From: Platanthera guangdongensis
Taxonomy: Eukaryota; Streptophyta; Magnoliopsida; Asparagales; Orchidaceae
Assembly: GCA_039583875.1 (NCBI GenBank)
Contig: CM077162.1
Span: forward strand, 65,159,259 to 65,223,258
Length of the DNA: 64,000 nucleotides
Direction of reading: 5' to 3'
The notes under the pieces are model-generated. The model did no database searches. It saw nothing but the letters and a program-made list of their open reading frames with translations, and was not told where the DNA came from. Position 1 is the first letter of the stretch. Each line of letters starts with the position of its first letter. A program made the translations under genes and the position numbers. This document shows, in pieces, positions 10,287-21,104 of the stretch.

Positions 10287-13085
10287 ATGGCGATTCCCTC
10301 AGGTGCTTTGGTTGCAATGAAGTTTGACACTGGTTTTGACATAGACTTTGAGTTGTTTCAACACTCTAACCCCATATTTCTATACATCCTAGAACTACTG
10401 GAAGAACTTAGTTTAAAGGACTTCATGACCAGGCGCATCAAACTTCATGGAACGAAAATACGGGAATGGGTATATACATCTACTGTTTCTGACGAAGATA
10501 CTTTGACCGGCAATATAGGGAACACTGCTGTTTCCCTCTCTCCCGCAGTTCTCACTGAAATATTTGGATTAGTGAATGGAGAAGACAATCTGGAAATGGA
10601 TTCTGAGGAATTCAGTGATATGCTGAAACTAATGGGTTTCTCTGGGAACAACCCTAATAAGTTGTTGAAAAAACAATTATCCGCCGCCTACCAATTTCTG
10701 GCAGACATTACGGGAAAGATTCTGATGGCCAAGCACTCTGCTCACGACTATATTACCCGTCATCAATTTTTGATAATGTGTGCAGTAGTGAATAAGCGAC
10801 ATGTTGATTGGAGTAAGGTGTTCTTTGAATTGATCAGAAAGAAGAACAGCAAGAAGGAAGTCTGCTTTAGCAGAATATTGGGAGTATTTCTCAAAGAGAA
10901 GGCTGTTGAATGTATGGTCTCCCCGACCATCTACATAAACGCCAGCAAGCGCCTCACTTGCGCTCTGTTTGGCAGGTGGGAGAGGACCATCTCCAAGCCC
11001 TCAAAGGCTTCTTCCTCCTCCCTCCAAACTTCTGAGAGCACAAGGGTTGTAAAGGACGCTCCTCACCCTGTTGAAGAGGTTCTTCCATCTCAACCATCTA
11101 TTCCAGCACCTCTTCCTCCAAAGAAGCCTCCTCATGTACCTACCCCTCCTCCATCTCCACCACTTGACCTGACACACATTCCATCTCCACCTCCATCTTC
11201 CCTCTTGCAAGTTGATCATCAACCCACTCCTCCAGCTTCCCCTCAGGACATTCCTATTCCTACACCCCCACAGTCTCCTCTTCCCCCACACTTATCCACC
11301 ATTCCATCTTACATTATACCATCAAATATAATCATGCAAGATGCCCCCACTCCATCTGTTATTCCTCCTCCCATTCCATCCCCTTCCCCTTCCCTATTTG
11401 ATCCATCCACCCTCATTCCTTTGCTCACACATATCATTAAATCTTTGATCCAAGAGGCCATTACACCTCTTGTGACCTCCATTAATTCCTTATCTGCCCA
11501 GATCTCTCTTCTCTCTGCTGCCCCCTCTTCATCTAGGGGCCTGACTCTAGGTCTTCCTGAACCCAGGCAGGGGGAGATGCTCTGTGATGAAGTTGCAGCA
11601 GATGCAGATACAACAGCAGTAGCAGCAGTCACAGCAGTTCCCTCTCCAGCAGATTCAGATTCAGTTGAGGATACACCTATTTTGACAGACTTTGATGCTG
11701 AGATGTCTGAGTTAATTCAATTTATGGATACTGTCATTGATCTGGATGAGTCAGTTGCTCAAATAACTCCTATTGGTGATTTCTATTTAAATCCCACAGT
11801 GAATTTATCAGTTTTGTTGAGAAGTTTTGACTCTGTACATATAAAATTCCCTCCAGCAGATTTCTCTAAGCCTTATTTAGCTATGGTACCTTATACCTCT
11901 CCAGCTAGTCCAGCAGTTGCCAAACAACTCTGTGACAATTTTGCTCTATCTGCCTCCAGCTCAAAAGTCATTCCAGAAGATACTCCAGTGCTAGTTTCAG
12001 CGCCAGACTTTATTATGGATGACTCTCCAATACCTACTCTAGATGAGCTCATTCAGGCAGACATTGAAGAAGAGAATAAGGCAGTAGCTGATAGCTCTGT
12101 CTCTTGTGTTTCTGAATCTTGTACAGATATTTCTTCTCTAGTTGCTGAACCTCTTATTCCTGAACCTTCTGCCCCTCCTCCAGCAAAGGCTGTTGTTTCT
12201 GATAAAGCTTTAAAAGCTTTGGATGCATTGTATGATACCCCTCAGGATTCAGAATCTGATGATGATGATATTGATTCTGATGAGGATGCAGCCAGTAGGA
12301 AAAAGAGATTGTTGGCAAAGAAGAGAAAGGCTGCTCCTCCTCCCAAGCCAAATCCCACTGCAGACACTCCCTACTATATTCTGCACAATGTGACTCCATA
12401 TAAGGGAATGCCAGCATGGATGTGGCTATCCAAAAACCAGCAGAAAGATAGAAAGAGAAGCAGGAGATACTCCCCTCCTCCAGTGCACAGATACAGGAAG
12501 GATCCTCCTCCTCCTCCTCCTCCAGCAGCTGGTGCCAGTGGCTCTAGCTCCCAGAGATCTGCCCCAATGTAAACTTATCAAAGACAATCAGGGAGATCTT
12601 CTGGAAGCAGCCAGCAGAGGCCATCCTCCTCAGGTAGTCAACATAAGCAGCAACAACAACAAAGTTCTGAAGCTCATAAAGCTGAAAGCCCAAAGAAGCC
12701 AGACTCCCCTCCAATTCCTTTTGAAAATCCAGTGACTGCTAATACAGCAAAAATGGCTAGATACCAAGAGCTGATTAGTCTATCTTTGATAAATAAAGCC
12801 AAAGCAGAAGGAAAAGATATTTCTGGTCTTTCAACCATGTCAAAGTATAGAAAGGAAGAGCTGAAAAGATTTGACAAAGGTAATAAATAATTTAATGTTG
12901 ATGACTATATGAAACTTCATCCAGAAGAAGTTGTCCCCAGGGCTACATCATTAAAAATTATTGGGGTAGCTGATATAACCATGACAGTGGCTCAAGCTCA
13001 AAATCCTAACAGAGAAATCATTTTCAAGAAGTCAGGAGAAAAGAAAGCAAAAGACAAACCTCAGCAGAAGAAGCCAAAGAAGTAA
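10287..13085 (+). pseudogene. SIRE-A extra ORF after pol (env position; plant-transposon-type domain)
   Basis: Start chosen at ATG 10287, which follows a pyrimidine tract and CAG (10250-10280) and matches the SIRE-B arrangement. The first 761 codons are open to TAA 12570-12572. The same frame continues to 13083-13085 with another TAA near 12888. Codons 1-230 form a conserved globular region shared with SIRE-B (IREWVYTS, DYITRHQFL and KKEVCF blocks). I recognise this as the 'putative plant transposon protein' type of domain, by memory of the family, not by search. It is followed by a Pro-rich stretch, an acidic/Ser stretch, a Lys/Arg block, and a conserved C-terminal KYRKEELKRF / NPNREIIF region. 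No signal peptide or membrane segment is evident, so a true envelope function is not supported. Role unknown. Confidence 0.8.
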
Positions 13086-13258
13086 TTTTTCTTGTTGGTT
13101 CATTTTTGTCAGTTATTTGTTTTTAAACTGTGCTATCTGTTAAACAAAGTTGTGTGTATATATATATCTGTTGCATGTGTTATAATTCTCTGCCAGATAT
13201 ATCTCTTTTCTTGCTTTGTTTTTCTGTCTTGAGTCTCTATTAGTGACCTCACCCAAAT

Positions 13259-13267
13259 AGGGGGAGA
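13259..13267 (+). other. Polypurine tract of SIRE-A
   Basis: AGGGGGAGA ends one base before the 3' LTR and primes plus-strand synthesis. The same AGGGGGAGAT sequence precedes the SIRE-B 3' LTR, and a GGGGAGAT version precedes the SIRE-C LTR. The spacer 13086-13258 holds no ORF; it is a T-rich 3' untranslated stretch with a TATATATATAT run near 13156. Confidence 0.88.
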
Positions 13268-13268
13268 T

Positions 13269-15230
13269 TGTTGGATTCCTAGTTGATTTGGGGGTAGGTT
13301 CACTGACTTAGGATGTGACCCATCATGTATAGCCAGGGTCATTTTGTGTCCTTGAGTCTAGGTTAAGTCCTTAGGCTCAACTCCAGATGGACCAGCTTTC
13401 ATCAAGACCCTCAGAGACTCCAGACTCATAAGTTTTCAAGACTAAGTAAAGTGAGTTCGACGTTCGTCGAACTCAGCTCGATGAAAGGAGTTCTGCGCTC
13501 GACGATCGTGAGACAATTCTAAGTGCTGAGCTTGACGACCTATGTTCTCTATTCGACGAAAATTCAGTTTCTACTTCAAGCCAAAGTCAGGAGAACTTCA
13601 AATTTTTCTAAGTCCAGCTTCATGCTTCGGTGGACGAATTATATTCTGAGCTCGACGAACTTGGACCTCAAGTTCACAGCTTCTCAGGTCGACGAAGTCA
13701 ACTTCTCAGGTCGACGAATGCTATTCTCTACTCGACGATTTATGGACTCAGAGAATCTGTGTCGACACTTAGGGTTTGTGTCGACACCAGACAGTTTGTG
13801 TCGACACCAGGATTCCAGTCGACACCAACTTATGTCGACACCAGGATTTCAGTCGACACAAACTTATGTCAACACCAGAGGATTTGTGTCGACACCAAGA
13901 TCAATCTGTCGACACCAACTTTTGTCGACACAGCATTTCAGCAGATGCAGGATATTTTGTCTAAGTCCAGAACTTTTCTCAGGTCGACGAATTTGGTTCT
14001 CAGCTCGACGAATGAAGACTTCATATCAGATGAATGAAGATTGTCTGGTCGACGAACTCTATCAAGCTCAGCTCGACAAACTCAAGCTCAGCTCGACGAA
14101 CTCAAGCTCAGCTCGACGAACACAAGTTCAGCTCGACGAATTGTGTTCTTTGTTCGACGAATCTAGATTAGGTTTTCTTCAAGTTTCCCGTCTCATTTAT
14201 TGACACTGATTCCTGAACATTTAATGCCAGATCTTCTCGGAATGTTACAGTTAGAACGCGCATTGACTATGGACGATTACATGCCTGTTTCTTCCATGAG
14301 ACAGTTAGGAAAGTCATTGATTGCTGATTCTTTCCAAGGCCGACTGTAATTACTGCTCGACATTCAAAAGTTTGAAGATTCCTCAGTCAAAAAAGAGAGG
14401 GATACACAGAGACACAGATAGAGAACAGAATCAAGCAGAGTTCAAGAATTACAGTACAGAAAATACTCAAAAGTTGCAGAAGAACAAACATTCTCAAAGC
14501 TAAAGTTCTTGACTGCAATCAGCCTTGACCAGAGGACTTTTGGAGAAGAAGAAGAACAAATAAATTCAATCAAGAGTCTTCTTCTCTCTATTTACAGGAT
14601 AACTTCAAATGACAACATTAAATCAATCTGTCAAAGAAGTTCCTGAAGCAGTTCTGGTCCAGGCATTCTAGGTTATTGAAGGCATATCACCCTGAAGTAG
14701 TGCTCCAGCATTCCTGACCAATTCAAGACCTCAGGGGGAGCAAAAGCTGCTACATCAATACACAAGTCTTCTCTCTGACTGTTGACAGAGAAGACACTAT
14801 CACCCTCTCTCTAATTCCTCTACAGGGTTTTAAATCCCTTCAAAATTATTCTGGTTGCAAGTCTCCTTCCAAAAGACTTGAGGGTTTGGTTTTTGGGGAC
14901 CTGATCAAACCCATTGGTGCCTAGGACACCTGATCAACTCATCCTGCAGTGGATTCCTACCTAGAGTGGTAGAAGAGTGGATATACCCAGATTGGTTGGG
15001 GAACCACTATTGCTCCTTGTGTCTTCTAGTTGCTTATTTTCTTTTGTTTTCTGGCTGTGGTTTGTGATTGTTCTGTGATTACTTTTTTTTAGTTAGTTGT
15101 TGTGTTTACTTTATGTTATTTGCTTCCCTATTCACTTAGGTATACAACAACAGTTGTAAAAAGTTTTTAGCAAGCACCATACTCTATTCACACCCCCTCT
15201 AGAGTATATCAGATCTAACCTGCACTTTCA
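13269..15230 (+). repeat. 3' LTR of SIRE-A
   Basis: 1962 bp, TGTTGGATTC to CTTTCA, homologous to 2615-4551. The motif array is at 13455-14165. It is followed by the GGATA duplication and then Tat-A gag. Compared by eye in two stretches, it differs from the 5' LTR at about 4-6% of positions, many of them C/T and G/A changes. Confidence 0.93.
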
Positions 15231-15343
15231 GGATAGACCAGCGGGCAAGCTGGAGGATAAGCTTGTTGATTCTCCAATGTTGGGGTTGGATTGACGGGAA
15301 TAGCTGGAGTAACTGGAGCTGCTGCAGGTTGTGTGTCTAAACA
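15231..15343 (-). pseudogene. Tat-A gag, upstream part
   Basis: Minus-strand open stretch coding an Ala/Pro/Thr-rich leader. It joins in frame, through the GGATA duplication, to the Pro-rich leader at 2614. This shows that one gag was cut by SIRE-A. Reading upstream on the minus strand meets a TAG at 15344-15346, so either this copy is broken there or translation began downstream. No enzyme motif is present. Confidence 0.7.
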
Positions 15344-16369
15344 CTACATTATTACAACAAGCATTTGGTTGATTACTTAAAATTACTGGGCATTTTCACG
15401 GCGTGATTACTCGAAGGCCTCCTAGAGAGGATCATCTCTGGGACTTGATTGAGCAAGTTTCTCGGCTAAATGATGATCTGATATAGCTAACTATCATCTT
15501 TCACCATCTGCGGATCTGAAGGTCGCGTGTTAACTGTTGATGAGCGAATACGACACCGCCTAGTTAACGGGTTGTTCGATCTCACAAGCTAGGTGATAAG
15601 GTGAGGATTGTGGGGTTGATGAGATGGAAATGAGAAAGCTTCTGAGTGATCGAGAGTGGAGCAAATGATTGTTCAAGGGTTGCGGGGATAGAGGAGAGGT
15701 TTGCTGAGAGCAGCCAGGAAGGCTGATGATCAACGGAGAAGCTTGATGATCAGCGGAGAAGCTTGATGATCAACAGAGAAGGTTGATGATCAGCAGAGGT
15801 GTTTGATGATCAGAGGAGGAGGTTGATCAGGAGCTGTCGAGCAGGTGGTTACTTTGACAGTTGTGCTTGCAGGTTGATGCTGAGGGAGCTGAGCTGAGCT
15901 AAGAAAAGAGGAGGGCCGCTAGCAGCGGTAATAACAGACTTCACCCGCCGTGAGTTAAATGCCACTCTTGTGACGAGCTTTTCCTTTGATCAAGAAACAA
16001 GATTACAGCTTGCTAATGCACCTTTACATGAGAAAGCAATAAAGGGTACAAAGGGGGAAGCTGGCGACAAAGGAAGAAGTTGCTAGAGGCTAAGTAAAAG
16101 AGGTTGCAAACAGACTACAGAACTTGATCAGCTTGCTGACAGCGACGGCAGACTGCGAAATTGAGTCCGCAGGTCTTGATCATCAACTGTGGATGACTGG
16201 AAAACTGAGTCCACAGGCCTTGATGATCAACTGTGGAGGACTCGAAAATTGAGTCCGTAGGCCTTGATGATCAACTGTGGAGGACTGGAAAACTGAGTCC
16301 GCAGGTCTTGCTGGCAGTGGCAGTTTTCCTCCCGCGCTCTCCTCGTCCAAAATGAGAGGTATAAGGGGC

Positions 16370-16377
16370 TATTTATA
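16370..16377 (-). promoter_or_regulatory. TATA box candidate of Tat-A LTR
   Basis: On the minus strand this reads CCTATAAATAGCCCC, a strong plant TATA-box match, about 1 kb upstream of the Tat-A gag stretch. It is inferred from sequence and orientation only. Confidence 0.5.
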
Positions 16378-16844
16378 GGCTCGGGTAAGATCTTCTAGAA
16401 GCGGGTCCCAGTGGCGTCATCATGGAGACTTGTGCGGACTCGGTGAGCAAGCTGCCCGGCTGGGCGGACTCGGCGAGCAAAGGAGGGCGACCTGAGGAGC
16501 AGGCCGCCCCTGGTGCAGCAGAGGAGGCAGCCTGGGGAGCAGGCAACCTCCTTAGGATAGCTGAGGCACAGGGGGGGCGGCCAGAGGAGCAGGACGCCCC
16601 TAAAGTGACGGCCTGGGGAGTAGGCCTCCTCATTTGGGCTGTTGAGGCACAGGGGGCGGCCTGTAGAGCAGGCCGCCACTGAGGTGGCGGCCTGAGGAGC
16701 AGGCCGCCTCCTTTGGGCTGCTGAGGCATAGGGGGAGTGGCCTGAGGAGTAGGCTGCCCCTGGGGTGGCGGCCTAAGGAGAAAGCTGCCTCCTTTGGGCT
16801 GCTGAGGCAGCAAAGGGGGAGGCCTGAGGAGCAGGCCGCCCCTG

Positions 16845-17225
16845 AGGGTGGAGGCCGCCCCTGGTGGGCAGCCTAAGGCTGGAGGCTGCCACTGGTGGGT
16901 GGCCTAAGGCTGGAGGCCGCGCCTGGTGGGCGGCTTGAGGCTGGAGGCCCCCTGGTGGGCGGCCTGAGGTTGGAGGCCGCCCCTGGTGGGCGGCCTGAGG
17001 CTAGAGGCCGCCCCTAGTGGGCGGCCTGAGGCTGGAGGCCACCCTTAGTGGGCGGCCTGAGGCTGGAGGCCGCCCTTGGTGGGCGGCTTGAGGCTGGAGG
17101 CCCCCTAGTTGGCAGCCTGAGGTTGGAGGCCACCCCTGGTTGGCGGCCTGAGGCTGGAGGCCGCCACTGGTGGGAGGCTTGAGGATGGAGACCCCCCTGG
17201 TGGGCGGCCTGAGGTTACAGGCCCC
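16845..17225. repeat. Tandem array of ~31-bp G+C-rich hairpin units
   Basis: Twelve imperfect units of about 31 bp built on GTGGGCGGCCTGAGG plus CTGGAGGCCGCCCCT. Each unit contains GGCGGCCT and its reverse complement AGGCCGCC, so it can form an 8-bp-stem hairpin with an 8-base loop. A looser, longer-period version of the same words occupies 16480-16840. G+C content is far above the neighbours. Open frames seen here on either strand are low-complexity by-products. Confidence 0.9.
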
Positions 17226-17703
17226 CCGTATAGGGGAGATGGAATTTGTGTCTTCTGGCGAGCCGGAGAGTGATTCCGCCGAGCCCACGGCGGTTGAGTT
17301 GGTCTAGGGTTGATGCTAGATGGGCGACCTGAAGGAATAGATCACACAAATCTCCCCCTGTTGCTTTAGATTGCCTCCTGCAAGGAAAAATGCTGCGTGT
17401 TAGCAGGCCTAACCGCACGGCCCGTGAGGGTGAGCTATGGGAACAGCCCGCCGTCCCGCAGGGCACGCGGTAGCTATGCGTCCTGGGTGGACAGAGAAAT
17501 CTGTCTGCCTGCACTTGGACTTGTCGCGAACTCCAGGGAGAACCTGGAGCAGGCCGCGACTAGCGAGCTGGCTACCTTAGGAAGGATCGCTGATTTTTGG
17601 GTTAACACTAGACTTCCCTGCACAAGATAGAATTGCGCAGGATGCACAGCTTGCTGGCAGAAGAAAGAGGGAAGGAACTCAAATGGCTGAAGAGTTCATA
17701 TAA

Positions 17704-18042
17704 AAGACGAGAGCTGAGAATAGAGATGACCTAGTCTATGAACAGCTAAGTGAGGCCTCTGAATCCATCATTATTAATGCTTGGGTAAGCCATGGACAAT
17801 TCTTGAAGAACATTGATAATGTATATCCTTCTGAGGAATGGATAAAACATTTGGAAAGAAATTCCCTAAGGGAAAGAGTGTTCAAGGAGAATTTGGTAAG
17901 GAAGAGCAACCCCAAGAAAATACCTTCCAGATATGTTCCAAAGCCATTCATTTACTTCAAGAGGCTGAAAAACAAAACTGATAACTTGAAGAAGACTACT
18001 GCAACCATGGATGCTGGTGAAAGCTCTTCAAAGACTAACTGA
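17704..18042 (+). pseudogene. C-terminal remnant of a SIRE-type extra ORF (SIRE-C)
   Basis: Open from 17704 to the stop at 18040-18042, about 112 codons, with no start at its left end. It is rich in Lys/Arg/Asn (blocks YPSEEWIKHL and RYVPKPFIYFKRL). It lies about 500 bp upstream of a polypurine tract and a SIRE-type LTR, the position of the end of the extra ORF in SIRE-A and SIRE-B. Sequence similarity to those two is weak, so the assignment rests on position. 18043-18547 is non-coding A+T-rich 3' spacer. Confidence 0.45.
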
Positions 18043-18547
18043 TAAAAGACTGCAAGACTTAAGTTTCTTTTATTCTGTCTGATTTATGTCTTATAATGAT
18101 CATCAACAATGTAAAATTTTCAAATCTTTATCAATGAAATTAATATGTTTTGGCCTTATCCATATTGAGGTGATAAATCTGTAATGCAACTCTCTATGTA
18201 TATTAGTGATTGATAAATATGATAGTCGTTCATAAAAATCCTATAATCAAATATATGCTGCTATTGTTTGGCTAAGTTAGTGATTAGGTTCATCCTGATC
18301 ATAATGTTTACCTTGTAAATGATTATTAAAGTCCTTGTTGTTAATCATACTTTCACATTGTCAATGATTGTTAATTCACATGTACCATTAGTCTATCAAT
18401 CATAGGATTAAGCCATCTCATCCAGGGAGAGTTATCCTGTACTGGGATGGCTAGTTGTCATGATATTATTTCATTAGAGCTATCATGATATTTTTTTTTG
18501 TGTTGATGCACCTTAGCATGGATGTGTATTCTGCCTTCTTCAAATAT

Positions 18548-18554
18548 GGGGAGA
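18548..18554 (+). other. Polypurine tract of SIRE-C
   Basis: GGGGAGA followed by T and then TGTTGGG, the same arrangement as the SIRE-A and SIRE-B tracts. It marks the 3' LTR start at 18556. Confidence 0.75.
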
Positions 18555-18555
18555 T

Positions 18556-21104
18556 TGTTGGGAATTGTGCCCTACAATGTTCCTCAGGATTTGAAGTGGC
18601 ATCACCAATAATGCTAGGGGGCATAATATATTTGATGTGTGCTCTAGTTCTTGCATGCAGGTAGTCCATGATTGGACAGGTGAAGAAAAATGAGTTGGGC
18701 AGTAAACTCAAATTTCATCTAACTCAGCTCAGAGTTCGTCGAACTTAGCTCGCTGATAGTCGAGCTCAACTAAGCATTCCTTGGGTTAAGTTAAAGAATT
18801 CAGGATTCAAAATTCGTCGAACTCAGCTTGAAGTTCGTCGAGCTCAGGTTACAGTTCATCGAGCTCAGCCTAACGCTTGTCAAGCAAAAGCAAGGGAAAA
18901 ATTTGATTAAGGCAAAAAGCGCTGAGATCGCTGAGAAGATCAATGTTCGTCGAGCTCAGTTTACAGTTCGTCGAGCTCAGCTCAACGCTTGTCAAGCTAA
19001 AGTAAAAAAATCTGTCTAAGGCAAAAGCGCTGAGACTGCTGCGAAAAAGACGTTGAAACCGCTGAGACAGCTAAAGACAGTTGAGAAGATAGCGTTGAGA
19101 CTGCTAAGACAGCTGAGACAGCTAAGAAAATAACGTTGAGACTGCTAAGACAGCAGAGATGAAACTGGATGGATTTCTCTAAGTCAATAAGCGTTGAGTG
19201 AAGCGGATTCACTCAATGCTTCTAATAAAGCAGGAAGCGCTGAGACAGTTAAGAGGTAAACAGCTGAGACAAAACTAGCTGGATTTTTTCTAAGTCTAGA
19301 AGCGTTGAGTGAAGTAGGTTCACTCAACTCTTCTAATAAAGAAGAAAGCGCTGAGACTGTTAAGAGGAAAACTGCTGAGACAGTAAAGTGTAAAACCTGC
19401 TGAGACAGTAGATAAGAAGAAAGCGCTGAAACAATGGCTTGTCTCAGCTGATAATAAAAAACCGCTGAGACCGCTGTGACAAAACTGCTGTGACAAAACC
19501 GCTGAGACAGTTAAGTGCAAAAACCGCTGAGATAGCAGATAAGAACAAAGCGCTGAGACAAAGGCTTGTCTCAGTTGATAATGAGAAACCGCTGAGACAA
19601 AACCGCTGAGACAAAGTCAAGAAAATTTCTAAGTCCAGAAGCGCTGAGAGCCAAGGCTGATGGCGTTAAGTGTCTAAACATCACTCAACGTTTGATGGGA
19701 TTCTGGAATATTTTCTAATTCCAGATGTTGATGACCACTACTGACATAATCAAATTCAAAATTGCAGGAAGTCATTGCGAGAATGTTGTTATAGCGCCGA
19801 AAGATGTTTTATCTCTTTCTGATGGAGTTGGCGCTCACCAATCCTTGGTGGGCCCACATACTATGGTGTCGTTGATTCAAATCAACACAAAAAAGTGGAA
19901 ATAGAAAAGGGATTAGGGTTAACAAATACTCGGGGATCAAATGCAGAAAATATAGAAAGAGAAAAAGAAAGAGGCTGCTGGACATCTTCCCCATCAAACT
20001 TGAAAGCTAAAGTCCAGCCAAGATAGTCTGAGGGCAGATAAAGATAGCTGAAGCACTTCAAAGCTCAGCAAGTTAGTTCTCTTCAGAACAGTATAGCTGA
20101 TTCATTCCTTCAGCAAGGTGGAAGCTGCTCATATGTGCAGCAGTAAAAAGTGATAGTTGTAGAAGAAGGCTGTTTCCTTCTACAACAAGTGAGCTGGACT
20201 GAAATCTGCTCAGTCCAGCAAAGTTGACTGAGAGATATTTCTCTGAGTAATTTGCTTTATTTTCTTCAACTTACTATTTTATTTCCTATAGGGTTCAGGT
20301 TTCCTAAATTTGAGTATAGGGCACTTTGTGCCTGAGCTGTAGGTGACAAATTTGTCACAGAGGTAGGTGCCCTGTTGGGGCACTGAGGTAGGATCCAAGT
20401 AAGGATCTAAGCCATAGGGCTTAAGTGCCTGAGGAAGGAGAGTGCTGCTCTTTGAGATAGGATCCAAGTGTGGATCTGAGGTAGGGATGTCCTCCCAGTC
20501 TGAGTGTAGGTCCTTGTGCCTGAGGTAGGTGACTGAAGAGTCACTGAGCTGTAGGTGACAAGATTGTCACTGAGATTGTAGGCCTTGGAGGAGGCTGAGC
20601 TATAGGTACCTGAAAGGGTACTGAGCTGTATGAGTGTTGCAGCACTCTGAGAGTAGGGATGTGTGCCTGAAGCTATAGGGCTGAAAAGCCTGTGTGTAGG
20701 CATTAAAAATAAGGCTGAGGTAGGTGATCCCTGGATCACTAAGCTATAGGAGTTCTGCAAAGCTCTGAGGTAGGAACCCTTGTGGTTCTGAGTTGGATTC
20801 TATGAGAATCTTTGTGTAAGGCTAAGGTCCTGAGGTGTAAGCTCTGAGGAGCATAGTGAAGGAGTTTGTGCCGAGTCCAACAAATAAGTTGGATAGGTGG
20901 GAGGGAAAGTGGATGTACCCAATTGGGGAACCACTATAAATGCTTGTGTTTGTTGTGTGCTTGCTTTTCTTTATTATTGTAGGACTTAAGGACAAGCTCT
21001 AGCTAGAACTAATTTAAAAACAGTAAAAGATTTTTCTAAAGCTCAAAGACCTATTCACCCCCCCCCTCTAGGTGATTAGCTAACCTTGAATTAAATAACT
21101 TTCA
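18556..21104 (+). repeat. SIRE-type LTR (SIRE-C, probable 3' LTR)
   Basis: About 2.5 kb, starting TGTTGGGAATT after the polypurine tract and ending AACTTTCA. It has the C-run plus CTCTAGGTGATTAG near the end (21055-21080) that resembles the ends of the SIRE-A and SIRE-B LTRs. Inside are: GTTCGTCGAGCTCAG repeats (18735-18990), a field of GCTGAGAC words (18910-19620), CACTCAACG/CGTTGAGTG words, and degenerate TGAGGTAGG/TGTAGGTGAC words (20285-20880). No partner LTR is in the window, so the 5' part of this element is lost or elsewhere. Confidence 0.7.

Larger units (their letters stand above)
2615..15230 (+). mobile_element. Full-length SIRE-type Ty1/copia retrotransposon (SIRE-A), target duplication GGATA
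   Basis: Complete structure of about 12.6 kb. It has a 5' LTR beginning TG and ending CA, an initiator-Met-tRNA primer site, gag, pol in copia order (protease, integrase, RT, RNase H), an extra ORF after pol, a polypurine tract, and a 3' LTR. The 5-bp target duplication GGATA is at 2610-2614 and 15231-15235. Large size, long LTRs, this gag type and an additional ORF downstream of RNase H fit the SIRE (Sirevirus) lineage. It inserted into minus-strand Tat-A gag. In two stretches totalling about 800 bp I saw roughly 4-6% LTR difference, so the insertion is not recent. All three coding regions carry stops or frameshifts, so the copy is not autonomous. Confidence 0.93.
15344..17640 (-). repeat. 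Probable 5' LTR and leader of Tat-A (minus strand)
   Basis: No coding capacity. A TATA-box-like TATAAATA followed by GCCCC lies on the minus strand at 16370-16377, correctly oriented for transcription into Tat-A gag. Upstream of it (16480-17230) is a G+C-rich repeat array. Downstream are two other small arrays: about five units of roughly 22 bp with TTGATGATCA (15721-15830), and three units of roughly 60 bp with the same core (16149-16310). I could not fix the LTR ends: there is no second LTR in the window and no clear primer site. The right boundary near 17640 is where SIRE-type coding sequence resumes and is approximate. Confidence 0.55.

Noticed and set aside
10287..13085. Calling the extra SIRE ORF an envelope gene
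   Set aside because: Only its position is env-like. I see no signal peptide, membrane anchor or surface-protein features.
16373..16813. Ala/Pro/Arg-rich ORFs of 86-146 codons over the G+C-rich array
   Set aside because: Low-complexity translations of the hairpin repeats in several frames, with no conserved start.
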